A DNA stretch of 64,000 nt from Heterocephalus glaber (lineage: Eukaryota > Chordata > Mammalia > Rodentia > Bathyergidae). Positions 24,329-35,745 of the stretch are shown here, in pieces. The DNA is taken from assembly GCF_000247695.1 (NCBI RefSeq), contig NW_004624801.1, positions 1 through 64,000 of the forward strand. The letters are read 5' to 3'. The translations under genes and the position numbers were made by a program. The notes below the pieces were generated by a model, which saw only the letters and a list, made by a program, of their open reading frames with translations, was not told the DNA's origin and did not search any database. How positions within the stretch are numbered: the stretch's first letter is position 1; every line of letters begins with the position of its first letter.

Positions 24329-24409
24329 TGGGCCAGGGATGTCGCTCAGTGGCGCCGTACCTGCCTCTCAAGTGCCCGAGTTTGATCTCTGGTACCAGAA
24401 AAAAAAAAG
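24329..24409 (+). mobile_element. ID-like SINE, diverged
   Basis: 'gggccagggatgtcgctcagtggcgcc ... gagtttgatctctggtaccag' followed by an A10 run. It lacks a few bases between the boxes compared with the other copies. Confidence 0.85.
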
Positions 24410-25262
24410 TTGTTGCCACTATACTTCTGGTAGTATAAGATGTAGTAATCTGATACTACTGTATGGGCATGGGCAGAAGCGACACATGTGATGTGATAGG
24501 AGGGAAAGGAGAGTGATAATTTGACTGTTTACTCCTGTATCATAAACCCTTAGTGTGTCTGATTATGTATTTGGAAATAAAGTGTGTTGAATCTTATGGT
24601 GGTAAGATAATTGAATTGTATAAAGATTTTTCTTGATACATTTATGGAAGAGATCTATTGCAATTCCCTGTAGGTCAATGATGTTCTTTTAAAATTTCTA
24701 TCTCCCTGGTTCCTTGGTTTTGCTAGTATATTATAATAGGGCAATTGATATTAATTTGTTAATAAGTCATCTTAATTTGGATCCATGTGATGAGCAATAC
24801 AGAAGGGCTAAGTAGTGTACTAGTGTTACACAGGTATTCTTAAATGTAAGCTTATCACAAGAGTGCATAATGGCATATGTATGATTGAAATATAGGAAAA
24901 AAATCACTTTCATAAGATATTCCACTGTGCTTTCTGATAGGTATATTGTTATTGAGACACATACAGAAAGAGAAAGCATATAAAATAAGCTTCAATTGAT
25001 ACTGACTTTTCAGTTAATGGTAGAAACCACAAATATCTATTAAAGAGGTGTTATACTTTAGGAATGATATTTCTTAAGTTGTAAAAACCATCAAAGAGCA
25101 TCCTAACAAGGTAGAAATAACATATAACACTCATTTAAGGGAATATCTAATTATAGAAAAATCAAGACATTCATGAATCCTAATGATTAATATAAATTCT
25201 ATGATTAAAACTCATAAATATATATGTGTGGTCAGACAAAATTCATTGGTCACTAAAACATG
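24410..25262. other. No recognised feature
   Basis: AT-rich sequence; a 70-codon minus-strand frame (24767-24979) has no recognised domain. Confidence 0.4.
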
Positions 25263-25274
25263 GTATTTTGTTTT

Positions 25275-25761
25275 CTTTTTTCCCCAAAGCCTGCTTACAT
25301 CTCATCATTTATTTTTATTGGATCCTTTTAAAGAATGTATATAAAATAGGCATTTGTAAGCAAAAGATGATTAGTAATAAAAATCAACTGAAATGATGAT
25401 GTGACACTGAGCATTCATCCTGATCTGGAGAGGCAAAAAATATAAAATCTCCACAGTTTTACCTGATTGAACTAGAAAAGTAAAACCCAGCTCGGGATGT
25501 TTGGGAATGGCCTGATCAGATACAGATAAAAGCATTTGGTCATTCAAGAATGCTCCGTGCTTTTCAGTTGCATCTTTCATAGCCTGTGCCCATTGAGACT
25601 GAGCATATTCAACATGCTGCATGGACCCGGGGTGTGCCTCGCCTCACCAGAGACACAGTGTCAGGCGTCAGACCATGGGAATGAAGAAGTGTGAGGTCAG
25701 CGGTGTGCTCTCCAGGTGAAAGAGACTAATATGTTTGTGAAAAACTGAGAATTCCACGGAT
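25275..25761 (-). pseudogene. Probable processed retrocopy of an unidentified transcript
   Basis: Read on the minus strand, this ~0.49-kb unit has the hallmarks of L1-mediated mRNA retroposition. It has an AATAAA signal (complement at 25308-25320) followed about 25 nt later by an A-rich tail (complement at 25275-25285). The unit is flanked by a 12-bp direct repeat GTATTTTGTTTT (25263-25274 and 25762-25773). The 5' part is GC- and CpG-richer than the neighbourhood. The frame at 25371-25622 (83 codons, minus) contains a moderately protein-like stretch but matches no family I know. The source gene is unknown; an unrecognised SINE-like or LTR-like repeat is the main alternative. I infer that it is non-functional. 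Confidence 0.5.
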
Positions 25762-25858
25762 GTATTTTGTTTTGCTCAGCCATGAGACATAAGTTAAAAT
25801 TATGCATCTTTGATTAATCATCTGTCTCCATTTTTGCTATCTTTAAAAGGAGTGATCT

Positions 25859-26637
25859 GATATCATCTTCAATCTCTCTTTTCACAGTGCTATAGTTTTC
25901 AGAGAAGAGGTCTTTGATTTCTTTTGTTAGGATGATTCCTAGGTATTTCAGTTTTTTGGATGCTATTGTGAAAGGAATTATTTGCCCTATTTCTCTCTCA
26001 GTGAGTCTGTCATTCGTATAGAGGAAAGCTATTGATTTTTGTGTGTTGACCTTGTAACCAGCTACTTGACTGAATTTGGTTATTAAGTCTAGAAGACTTT
26101 TGGTGGAGTTCTTGGGGTCTTCTATATAGAGTATCATGTCATCTGCAAATAATGACAATTTGACTTCTTCATTACCTATCTTTATTCCTTTTATTTCTTT
26201 CTCTTGTCTAATTGCCATGGCTAATGTTTCCAGAACTATATTGAACAAGAGTGGTGATAGTGGACATCCTTGTCTTGTTCCTGATTTTAGTGTGAAGGAT
26301 TTCAGTTTTTGACCATTTAGTATGATATCAGCTGTTGGTTTTCATAGATGGCTTCTATCAGTTTGACGTAGAGACCATCTATTCCAATTTTTTGTAGGGT
26401 TTTTATCATAAATGCATGTTGGATTTTGTCAAATGCTTTTTCTGCATCTATGGAGAGAATCATATGGTTTTTGTCCTTGGCTCCATTGATATAGTGTATT
26501 ACATTGACTGATTTGCATATATTGAACCATCCCTGCATCCCTGGGATGAATCCCACTTGATCAGCGTGTATGATCTTCTTGATGATCTTCTGCATTCTGT
26601 TTGCCAGTATCTTATTAAGGATTTTTGCATCTATGAT
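25859..26637 (-). pseudogene. L1 ORF2 reverse-transcriptase fragment (inverted 5' segment)
   Basis: Two minus-strand open blocks, 26595-26317 and 26248-25859, together cover the central reverse-transcriptase domain of L1 ORF2p. The first contains the [14 protein letters not shown] motif. The second contains the catalytic FADD motif followed by MILYIEDP. One small frameshift separates the blocks near 26325. L1 homology stops abruptly at the left target-site duplication, so the last residues of the second frame (downstream of position 25859) come from flanking DNA. With no 5' end, no ORF1 and a frameshift it cannot encode a working retrotransposon. Confidence 0.92.
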
Positions 26638-26841
26638 GAGAAATGAAAAAAATGGAAATAAAGCCTTTGTAAATAGGGAAGGGTGAAGGGCGTGAAGGGA
26701 GGGCTAGGAATGGGGAAAAAATAAGAACAAAGATGCATTATATAAAGGTACAATTCCCAATGAGAAATGTAATTGTGTTGTATACCTACAGTGTACCAAT
26801 GAAAGAATTTAACACAAACAAAACAAAACAAAAAAACACAA

Positions 26842-27015
26842 AAGGCTAAGGATAAATAAAGGAAAGCAGTTTTTACTTAAGTAATCTAAAGGAAAATAGT
26901 AATAATTGTATGAGATATAAAATTGAAAAAGGAGGAGGAAGACAGGAAGAAGGAGAAAAGAAAGTGAGTAAAATATTGGAATTAAAATATTGTTAAGTAA
27001 AATATCCTTCAACTG
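26842..27015 (+). other. Candidate L1 3'-transduced segment
   Basis: This sequence lies between the internal A-rich end of the L1 3' UTR and the terminal poly(A), inside the target-site duplications. It has no L1 similarity that I recognise and carries ATTAAA 30 bp before the final A run. It is best explained as genomic DNA copied from downstream of the source L1. Confidence 0.75.
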
Positions 27016-27038
27016 AAAAAAAAAAAAAGGAGTGATCT

Positions 27039-27224
27039 ACAATTATAATCTCAGCTGGCTCTGATTATGGACCATTTCCTTTGGTTTTATAAGGAATTTA
27101 AGGGGAAGTAAAAAGAGTTAAGATGTGTTGTGTAGATGCACCAACTCCCACAGTGAGTGTAGTCATTTTGAACTGCAAACATCTAATTAAAATTTTAAAA
27201 ATAAAAAAAACCACTGATTGTGAT
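27039..27224. other. No recognised feature
   Basis: Short AT-rich spacer; it continues the pre-insertion sequence that precedes 25845. Confidence 0.45.
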
Positions 27225-28100
27225 AGTTCTTAATTTTTTATTTAATGCATGGAATTTTAGACACAAACTATTGACTATATTATCACACTATCATCAAAAT
27301 CACATACAAATCGTATTTTATTGTAACAAGAACACTTAACATGAATTCTATCCTCTTAATAATTTTTAGTTGTACAGTATTATGCTATTATTCATAGGTC
27401 CAATGTTGTATAGCAGTTCTCAAAAGCTTATTCATTTGCTTGACTAAATTTTTAACCTGTTGATAAATAACTCCCCAATTTAACCTTCCTGGACCCTATA
27501 AATCACCTTGCCACTCTTTGATTCTGTGAATTTGAGCTTATGTAAATGAAATCATGCAGTATGCCTCTTAATGTCCTCAGTGTTCAAACTTGTCACATAT
27601 TGCAGCATTTTCTTATTTTTATTAAGGCTGCATGCTACCTGTCAATTAAGATTTAGGTCAATTCATATTTTGACTATTGTGAATAATGCTGCAATGAGCG
27701 TAAAAGTGTATTTCTTCTGGCTTATAATGCCAGTTCTTTTTGATAAATAACAAAAGCGAGATTGCTAGATTACATGTAGTGATATTTTTAAGGTACTGAG
27801 GACCCTCCACTGGTTTTCCATAACAGCTGCACCATGGTGCATCCCTACCAATAACAGTGTGCAAGGGTTCTAATTTGCCCACGTCTTCAGTACTATTTAT
27901 CATTTGTTTTAATGATAAAATGCCATCCTAACGGATGTGAGATGACATCTCAGGGTTGCTTTGATCTGTATTTTTATATCTCTTGGGAATTCACATATTA
28001 TGCTCAAAGAAGTATCTGTTCAAATCATTAGCATATCTTTATCAGTTTTTTAAAAAATTGTTGAATTGTATATTCTAGAAATGAACTACTTATGATATAT
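27225..28100 (-). repeat. L1M ORF2-end / 3'-UTR relic
   Basis: The plus-strand text 'aattcatattttgactattgtgaataatgctgcaatgagcg', 'aggaccctccactggttttccataacagctgcacc' and 'aataacagtgtgcaagggttc' is the reverse complement of the L1 ORF2 C-terminus and following sequence. Many substitutions and stops. Confidence 0.8.
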
Positions 28101-31100
28101 ATGGTTTGTAAATGTTTTCCTTTATTTTCTATGATGCTTTTTCATATTCTTGATGGTTTTCTTTGTTACAACGTAACTTTGAAGTATTAAGAAAGAAAAT
28201 GAACTTTCTTCCTATGGTTATTTTACAGAATAAAGACAGGAGTCTTTGAAAGGAAAGCAAAATTTCAACAAAGATAATCAGAAGAAGAAATGGAATTTGT
28301 AAATGATATGCCTTGTGGTCTCAAAAATGCCTTAGAATTTCCTGCAACGTGTTTGGTTATTGCTTATCTTGGATATTCCTGATTTTCATAATCATCCACA
28401 TGTTTCTTTGGTAGCTACGTGAAAATAACAATAGGTAATTTCTCCCACTTTAACAACGGTACTCACGAACTGATATCCCTTAGGATTGCAATTTTCTTTA
28501 GAATGAAATCGTTTATTCAGTAATGAAAAAAATGCTACTCATTTCAATAGTTCACAGAAGAAAGGTTGCTAGAAGTTGCTGAAAGGGAAACCGTGGAAAT
28601 CCTATGTTGAAATCTTTCTTTTTCTCTCCTCTTTTTTTTTTCTGCTGTCTTTTCTTCCTCTGACTTTATCTGTTTGTGATTTGAGATACTTTTTGAGTCC
28701 TTGCTAGTTTTCAGGATTTTGCCTTTGATGACTTGACCATCTACTTACTTTGGAGAGAACTCATGTTCAAAGAGTGCATGAACCTCCTAAAAGAAAGCGC
28801 CCACAGACTCGTTTTTTATTTCCCACCCTCCTGCCTTTCTTGATTTGTTTATACTCTTGTGATTACTGTCATTTGATTATCCAACTACTTCCCACTGATA
28901 ACCATTCCTGTTGCAACAATTACGAAGAGAACAGCAAAGCGAACACAATGTACTCAGTTCTGTCTACATTCAGAACTATAATCTTGTGGCTGCCTTTGGA
29001 GACTATAGCAGAAGAATAAGATGCACTTTCTTTTAAATTTGGCAGAGGGGTAATGTTTGGATGGAAAAATATGCTTAATTTTAACTGAGATCCACATTTC
29101 ACATATTTTTGTTCAAATAAAGTCACTTGGAGACTGGGTGGTTGATAAGTGTAGAAAAAATAGCATTATATTCAATCACTAGTTTAAGTTGTTAATCAGG
29201 CTTAATCTCTATAATATTTAAAAATATTAAGTATATGTTAAGAATTATCTTTTGCTACACTGGAAATTTGAAAAATACTTGAGGATCAATAAAGGTGAAT
29301 TATGTGTCTATTGAATTCACAAGCAAAATTTTCATAATGATCTCTGAGTGTGGTGACTAAAGGAAATAAGATGTTTATTTTATTTTTTAAGAAAGATTAA
29401 TTTCACCACTTCAGACCTGCCTTCATCTGTGACTTTGATGTGACATTTCTAGGACACAGCCAACACTCTTATATTTTGGTATCATTTCTCATTTTTCCCC
29501 CTGAGTTTCAATTAGTTTACTATTATTTATAAAGATTTAAGTTGACATGAAATAATAAAGCTGGATGTTGTATGTCCTAGATATATTCTAAACCTTTTTC
29601 ACATTTCAGATGGGCATAAGTGTGTTTATTTAAAGGAAATTTTACAATGTTTAAAGCATGTCTACTACTTGGGTAGGATCTGTCCATTCACAGAAACATC
29701 AGAAATTTCTGGATCTTGATTCAATTAAGGCTGATTGATGTCAGGCTTCTGAAGTGAAAAATGTGTTGTCCTGCCTGTGATATTTCCTTCACACACTCTT
29801 TATGAAGTCACCCTTTCCAAGAAGTACATCCTCCTGTGATTGTCAATCAGAATTCTCATCTGGTTCCCATAGATAAACGTTATATAACATGCATGGTCTG
29901 TGACTAGCCCTTCACCCATCATGTGGCACTTGTTTGAAGGAATCATGATCCCACTCAGAGATAGTAAGGTCAGAAACAACTTCATAATATGCTTTCAATC
30001 ATTTCTAAAGTACCCATTCAGAGTGAAATGAAGGAGTGGGGAAGAGACATGCATAGCAATTTATGTCTTTGGGAACAATGCCTAAAGAGGTTTCCCTAAA
30101 CGTATAGGCATTTTCCATGGTTTTGTGGAATACCTTGCACTTTCTCCACAGTCCTTGAAATGAGTAGCCTAAGAGAAGAGGAGCCCAGTCTCAGTATGTT
30201 CTGGCTGCAGATACCTTACCAAAGGAGTGGACTCAATTGATTCTTCAATTATAGAGGTAGATTCATAGGGTAAGAATCCACAAATCTTCTGAAATTATGT
30301 TAAAATGACTTTTTAAAATGCTAGCTTAGTGGGGTAGGCGTTTTCATTTTCTACCATGTTTTAAAATATTCTTCCAGTCTTTCTTTTCTGTATTTACATG
30401 TGATAATTTAAGGCCAACATATTTATAGTCCCTGTCATCTGTGAGTACACTCAGGTTCTGCCAGGTGAGTGTGTATGTCAGATCAATTTCCTTGTTTACC
30501 TGTTTAGAGATACAAATAGTTAAAGCAAAAATATTATTTGCATGTCTTCCTATAAGTAGTATTATCAATGCTCCTCACATCTCTACAAACTCAGTTTGAT
30601 ACATGTGAATGTTACACGGGGAAACTCTGGGGTGATTTTCTTAATTCTACTGAAAGTACAGCCCATTCTAAGTCTTTGGATTTCACAGACAAAGTCTCTA
30701 GGCGCTTAAACAAAAAATAACATACTATTAAAAGCATCACATTAAACTTTCACTAAGAGTTTTTAATAGAGGAATATTTAAGGAATTCTGCAACAATATC
30801 AACAGGTTTTGGCATGTTGGTAAAGATACTATTATTTATTTTAAAGTAGTTCAAGAGCTGGAGTGCTTTATGTCCCTGAAGCATCTCTTAGCTGTGAACA
30901 CCAAAATAGCTACATGGCTCCTTTTTATCTGTTGCTACTTAAAAGTAAACTCTGAATCATTTGTGGGAATTTGAACTTTCCCTGGGAATCCACCAGCATC
31001 TAATTTCTGTATATGGATAAATTAAAAAGGATAATTAGATTCAGTTCTTATTTCATCTCATTTCCTTACTTTTCCCCATTTCTTAAACTTCAGCCATCAA

Positions 31101-31189
31101 AATACCACGCTGATGAATCTATTTATGTTTTGTTTCCATCTTCTTCAATGGCTGGGTATGTATTTTCCCTTTAAGAGATTTTTCACAAC
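28101..31189. other. No recognised feature (3.1 kb)
   Basis: Long repeat-poor, apparently single-copy DNA. The 89-codon plus-strand frame at 28750-29019 and minus-strand frames of 60-75 codons show no domain. One minus-strand frame (29800-29985) reads partly protein-like but is not recognised. Confidence 0.4.
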
Positions 31190-31440
31190 CTTTTTTCCAT
31201 GCCCTTGGATTACTGATTTTTTATGGTGGCACCCTGCCTGCTCCGTGCAGAGGCTGCTGCTCGGTAAACAAAGCTGAGCGGCCTGGCTCACATTCAGATG
31301 GCTATCCTTCCCTTTTTCCCCTCTTCTACTAACTTTTTAGCCTAGGTGGAAAAGAAAATCAGTACATGCCCTTTTTTTTTCTGCCCCAATTAGTAATTAA
31401 CTCCCTGCTCTTCAAGTACCATGGGCAACCAAGGTCACTG
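31190..31440. promoter_or_regulatory. Candidate conserved regulatory block
   Basis: A repeat-free stretch with higher GC than its surroundings. It includes a forkhead-like GTAAACAAA (near 31264) next to 'gctgagcggcctggctc', and homeobox-type TAATTA/TTAGTAATTAA sites near 31390. Motif density suggests an enhancer-like element, but this is inference from motifs only; conservation cannot be tested here. Confidence 0.25.
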
Positions 31441-31784
31441 AGAAATCTCACTGCCCACAAGTTAATAGTTATTTTAGAGAAAATACTGGTATTTATCCAC
31501 TCATTGTATTTTTAACCCTATTCTCCTTTCCTGTAAGATATTATAGTTAACTACTTAGAATAGTAACTGCAACACAGAGTTAGATGTAATCAACATTACT
31601 GGATATCTCCGATCTTGCTAAGTGTCTTTCCTGATTGAGCTATAATATGTGGACCTCTATATCCTGCTTATTATTTTATTTGTATTACTAAATATCACGT
31701 CTTTGAAATCTTGGCCATTGATTTTTCCCTCCTATCTTTGGGTTTCATATCATTGCGACTTGTGTTGATTTACCTATTGGTCAA
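31441..31784. other. No recognised feature
   Basis: AT-rich spacer before duplication copy B. Confidence 0.4.
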
Positions 31785-32742
31785 ATGACTTAACTCCCAA
31801 AGTTTCCACCCCCTAATAACATTACTTAGGTTAGAATTTCAACATATGAATTTAGGGTGGGGGAGTACAAGCATCCCATACAAGTTGGCTTTCTAGGACA
31901 AAATCCTAGACATACGCAGCTTTTATGTTTGATCTGAGTGTAACCATTTTCTTTTATGAACTAACAAGTTAGTGTTCCAACTTCCCAGGGAATCATTTTG
32001 CACTCTATGCTGATGGGATTCAAAAGGAAGCTGTCTGTGGCTGTCTGCTCCCAGAGCTCCTTCTCACTTCCAGGAGTGGGGAGGGCAGGGTAGACTGTGG
32101 GGAATGATCTAAATCATAGTACATACTTCGGTATATCTTCAGAGATCCAATGTAGATTTCCTAAAGCCCTACCTAGTCAGTCTGTATTTTTTATTCCAAT
32201 ATTTCACTCATTCCCATGGCGAGACTTTGATTATCAAATTATTGCTGACGTAACAATATGTCTGCATCCTCAGCTCCATCTGCCACTTCATTCCTGAGCT
32301 TGGAGCCTTTGTGGGTTAATGGCTTCTTGCAAAAAGAGCACAACACAAATTTATTCCATCATGTTTTCCACAGATCTGATCGCTCTGTTGAGTTCTCCAC
32401 ACTGGTTGGTAGCTATCATTCATTATCTTCAGTGCTGATGTTTAACATTGGAACTTAAAGTCATGATCACCCTTCCCCTTCACTTCAACTTTACAGGCTG
32501 CCTTCACATCCTGTAAACTTCCCTTCAGCAGGGTGTCTGGAATCTACTTCCACTTTTCTATTGTAAGTGTCATTTTCACAATAAAGGGGCCATTATCTCT
32601 CATCTGAACCACGGTTGGGAAACCATGGCCTATGGGCCAAATCTGGACCAGTGCTTATCACTTTAAACCAAATGTGGATTGACTGTGGCTACTTTCACTC
32701 TCCAAAGTCAGAGTAAAGTAGGTACAATAGGGAATGTATGAC
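31785..32742 (-). repeat. Inverted segmental duplication, copy B (probable derived copy)
   Basis: Reverse complement of 11999-13065, 958 bp, without the ID SINE of copy A. It is bounded by the same 5-mer at both ends (ATGAC 31785-31789 and 32738-32742, GTCAT on the other strand). Its left end holds only the first ~80 bp of the MaLR LTR that is complete in copy A, so copy A looks like the source. Two plus-strand frames here (32097-32297, 32258-32458) mirror the minus-strand frames of copy A. Confidence 0.95.
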
Positions 32743-33289
32743 ATTTAAAGTCAGAAGGAGTGCCTAACCTTTATAAGTCAACTGATTGCAAATCTCATAA
32801 TAAAAAGAAAAGTAGATGGTCATCCAGGTGGGATACAGAGGACCCTCTAAAGAAGACTGGGATGGTCAATGTAGCATTGATTCCATGGAAGCAGGATAGA
32901 TACATGGTCAATAAAAGACTGCTTAGTACAATGAAAAAAGCAAGAATGTTTATAAAGGTAGGACAGCTGTTCATGTCCCTCACAAAAGATTTATCCTTTA
33001 TTCAGCTTCTGACTTGAGCCAGTTCTCAGACTCTGAACCCAAGAAAGTGTCAGGTCTCCATGAGGAGTATGATGCCACACCATGATAAGGACATACAGTG
33101 ATGATTTCCTAGTCCTTTTCTAAAAGTAATTGTGGCTAGGGTACCATTAAACTCAGTAGAGTGTAAACTGGAGAGTGGACTATCTTAGCACTCAAATTAA
33201 TTCTACATTATTTTATTGGTCCAGGAAATAGAAAGAGTCATAGTAGACAGGTCCTGTAATTGCTTCCTTCCACCATTCCTCTCTCTGAC
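32743..33289. other. No recognised feature
   Basis: Single-copy AT-rich DNA; an 85-codon frame at 32760-33017 has no recognised domain. Confidence 0.4.
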
Positions 33290-33912
33290 AAAGATGATAA
33301 CTTAAAATTGATCAAAGACATAATGCTAAATGTAAAACTATAAAACCCTTAGAATACACAGGATATAATGTATGTAACCTGCATTAGGCAGAGAAAGATC
33401 CATATAACAGAAAAGTTGACAAATGGAGTTCATCAAAGTAAAATATATATACTCTGTAAAGAACACTGTTAAAAAGAATAAAAATGTAATTCATACACTA
33501 GGAGATCCTATTTTCAAATCATATATTGGACAAAAGAATCGTACTCATAATATATAAAGAATCCTAAAAAAGTAAGTAATAATAAAACTCAATTAAAATG
33601 GATAAATCATTGACACCTTTCTAGAAAAGATAGATGATAGATGATAGATAGATAGATAGGTGATAGATGGCAAAAGAAATTGAAAAGATGTCAACACCAT
33701 TAGAAATTAGGAAAGTGAAGGATGAAGCCACAAGAAAATACTATTGCACATTTATGAGAATGGTGAAATAAAATATATTGACAATACCAAGAGCTTCTGA
33801 GAATGTAGAGTGACAGGATGTCTCATTTATTGCTGGTGAAAGGCAGTTTTAGAATTTCTTACGAAGTTAAATATTTAGCTCCTCTATGGTCTGAGACTCC
33901 CATTCCTGAATA

Positions 33913-34475
33913 CTGACCTGTGGTAGGCAGATTTCTAATATGGGCCCAAAAGTGTCTTCCCTTTTTATCTTGACTTTAGTGGAATCTCCCCCTCTCTGAA
34001 TGTGACCTGACCTAGTGGTTTAATTGTGCAAAACAGAGTGTGGAGTAGACAGAGGCATGCTACTTCTCAGTTATGTTTCAAAAGATTGTGGCTGCCATAT
34101 TTTCAGCACATTTTCTTTATTGTTTGCTTGGCTTCTATGAAGCAAGCCAGCGTGTTGGAGTTGCTTGCATGATGAGGAACTAAAGGTAAGCTTGGGTCAG
34201 CAGCCAAATAAGAACTGAAGCCATCAGTTCAAAAGCTTACGATGAACTGAGTCCTCAGAACCACTGCAAGGACTTAGACTTGGATCCTTCCCTAGACTAG
34301 CTGAAGCTTGCTCACATCCTGTGAGAAACCCTGAAAGACAGCATAAGCACCCCATACCTGGATTCTTGACTCAAAGAAACAGGGAAATGATAATTTTTCG
34401 TTGTTTTAAGTTGCTAAGTTTTGGGAGGAAAACTTGTTATATAATCATAGATAATACATTATCTTTGAAAATAAT
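33913..34475 (+). repeat. MLT1-type MaLR LTR
   Basis: Begins 'tgtggtaggcagatttctaatatggg' and continues with 'gaatgtgacctgacc' and 'cgttgttttaagttgctaagttttgggaggaaaacttgttatataatcatagataatac'. These are the typical start and end of an MLT1 LTR. Inserted into the L1M relic. Confidence 0.85.
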
Positions 34476-34798
34476 TTTAAATATATATTCACACAGAAAC
34501 TATCACATAGCTATTTACTGCAGCTCCATTCATACTTTTCCCAAACGAGAAACAAGCCAAATGTCCTTCAACTGATGGACAAATAGATAATATATGGTAC
34601 ATCTACACAGTAGAATACTACTCAGCAGTGAAAAATATTGGTACACATAACATGGATTAGTTTCAAAAACATTATATTATGTGGAAGACTCTAATCTCAA
34701 AAAATTACCTGCATATGGCTGTTTTTATATAGTTTTCTGGAAAAGGTAAGAGAGAGATCAGATCACTGGTTGCCAGGGATTATGTCTGAATATTTTGG

Positions 34799-34800
<2 letters not shown>

Positions 34801-34830
<30 letters not shown>

Positions 34831-34855
34831 CTGCATGCATGTATGTGTGTGTGTG
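34801..34855. repeat. (GT)n microsatellite
   Basis: A perfect GT run of 29 bp, then an interrupted GT/ATGT stretch. It creates the Cys-Val start of the frame at 34805-35023. Confidence 0.97.
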
Positions 34856-35124
34856 ATATATTGTATAGGGGGATTTGGAATAAAAGTAACTGCACAAATA
34901 AATTCTTTGGGGGGGGGTGATACTGTTTTGCTCCCTATTTGTGGTGATGGATACAAGAGTTTCTATGTCTGTAAAAACTTAAAACTGCCCACCAAATCAG
35001 TGAATTTTATTTTATGTAAATGAAAAGTAAATAATACTGCATTCTGGGAGAATAATAAAAATTAACACCACACATGAAGACCTAAAAGATGCAGCGTGAT
35101 GATCTTCTTGATATTTACGTAATT

Positions 35125-35745
35125 CACCAGTTTGCGCCTTCCTCAATTAAACAGATCCTGGAGAATGACAGTGAAATATTACAAATTTGGTCAAGTAGTA
35201 TTCTCTATTGCAGTCACCGCTGTGGTGCCAGACACGATGACTTTGCTCAAATTGATTAACATGGCCCCAGATACATGGCATGAGACCACTGACTTAGTGC
35301 ATTTTTCCATCCTTCTTGGAAACAACAACCGGCAACAGTGCACATTTGCATGAGATAGAAAACTCTATTTATTTACAGACTTGCTGCTTAATTAATGTTC
35401 CTTCCTTGATTAAAATCTGAAGGGATTTGGATGGCCTGGTTGTTTTACACATCATCACATTGGTCAAAGATATGGCTGATATTGTGTTAATGGACTGGAT
35501 AAACAGGAAGTGGACAATCTATTGGACATCTTGATTAGCTATATGCACTCCAACACAAGTGCTGGATAAACCCTGTGACTATTCAGGAGCCCAATATATC
35601 GTTAAACTCTGAGGAGTCTAGGGCATGGACTATGCCAGGGCAGCCTTCTACAGTTCCCTCAACCCTAAGGGGAAGCCTCACAAGGCAGGGTTGTTTGGAC
35701 CCCACAGATTTGTAAGACACTAGACTTCCGTTTTTCCTTCTGCGT
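35125..35745 (+). pseudogene. ERVL-type pol (reverse transcriptase) debris
   Basis: Interrupted plus-strand frames carry the residue pattern of the ERVL reverse transcriptase. It runs from the region preceding the first catalytic aspartate (about 35270-35340) through the block around the second catalytic motif to the downstream connection region ('ggagcccaatatatcgttaaac', 'aagcctcacaaggcagggttgtttgg'). Many stops and frameshifts; no LTRs of its own are visible beside it. It is an ancient endogenous retroviral remnant and cannot make protein. Confidence 0.65.

Larger units (their letters stand above)
25859..27024 (+). mobile_element. Young L1 insertion with 5' inversion and 3' transduction
   Basis: A perfect 14-bp target-site duplication AAAAGGAGTGATCT (25845-25858 and 27025-27038) flanks the whole unit. 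The insertion site is TT/AAAA, the typical L1 endonuclease target. 25859 to about 26637 is L1 ORF2 on the minus strand. From about 26638 the sequence switches to plus-strand L1 3' UTR, ending in an A-rich block (26812-26841). About 174 bp of non-L1 sequence follows (26842-27015), with ATTAAA at 26981-26986 and a final A run. This is the structure expected of twin priming during an L1 insertion whose transcript read through the L1 poly(A) signal. Confidence 0.92.
33290..35040 (+). repeat. L1M relic split by a MLT1-type LTR
   Basis: The 5' piece 33290-33912 ('aaaacccttagaatacac', 'gacaaaagaatcgtactcataatatataaagaa', 'gagcttctgagaatgtagagtgacagg') and the 3' piece 34476-35040 ('ttactgcagctccattcatac', 'aaatgtccttcaactgatggacaaatagataatatatgg') are consecutive parts of L1 ORF2 and the 3' UTR. 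The LTR at 33913-34475 separates them. A (GATA)n-like patch (33629-33668) and a (GT)n tract (34801-34855) lie within it. Confidence 0.8.

Noticed and set aside
26631..27012. Minus-strand frames of 66-67 codons rich in Phe/Leu
   Set aside because: They are antisense readings of A-rich L1 3' UTR and transduced sequence.
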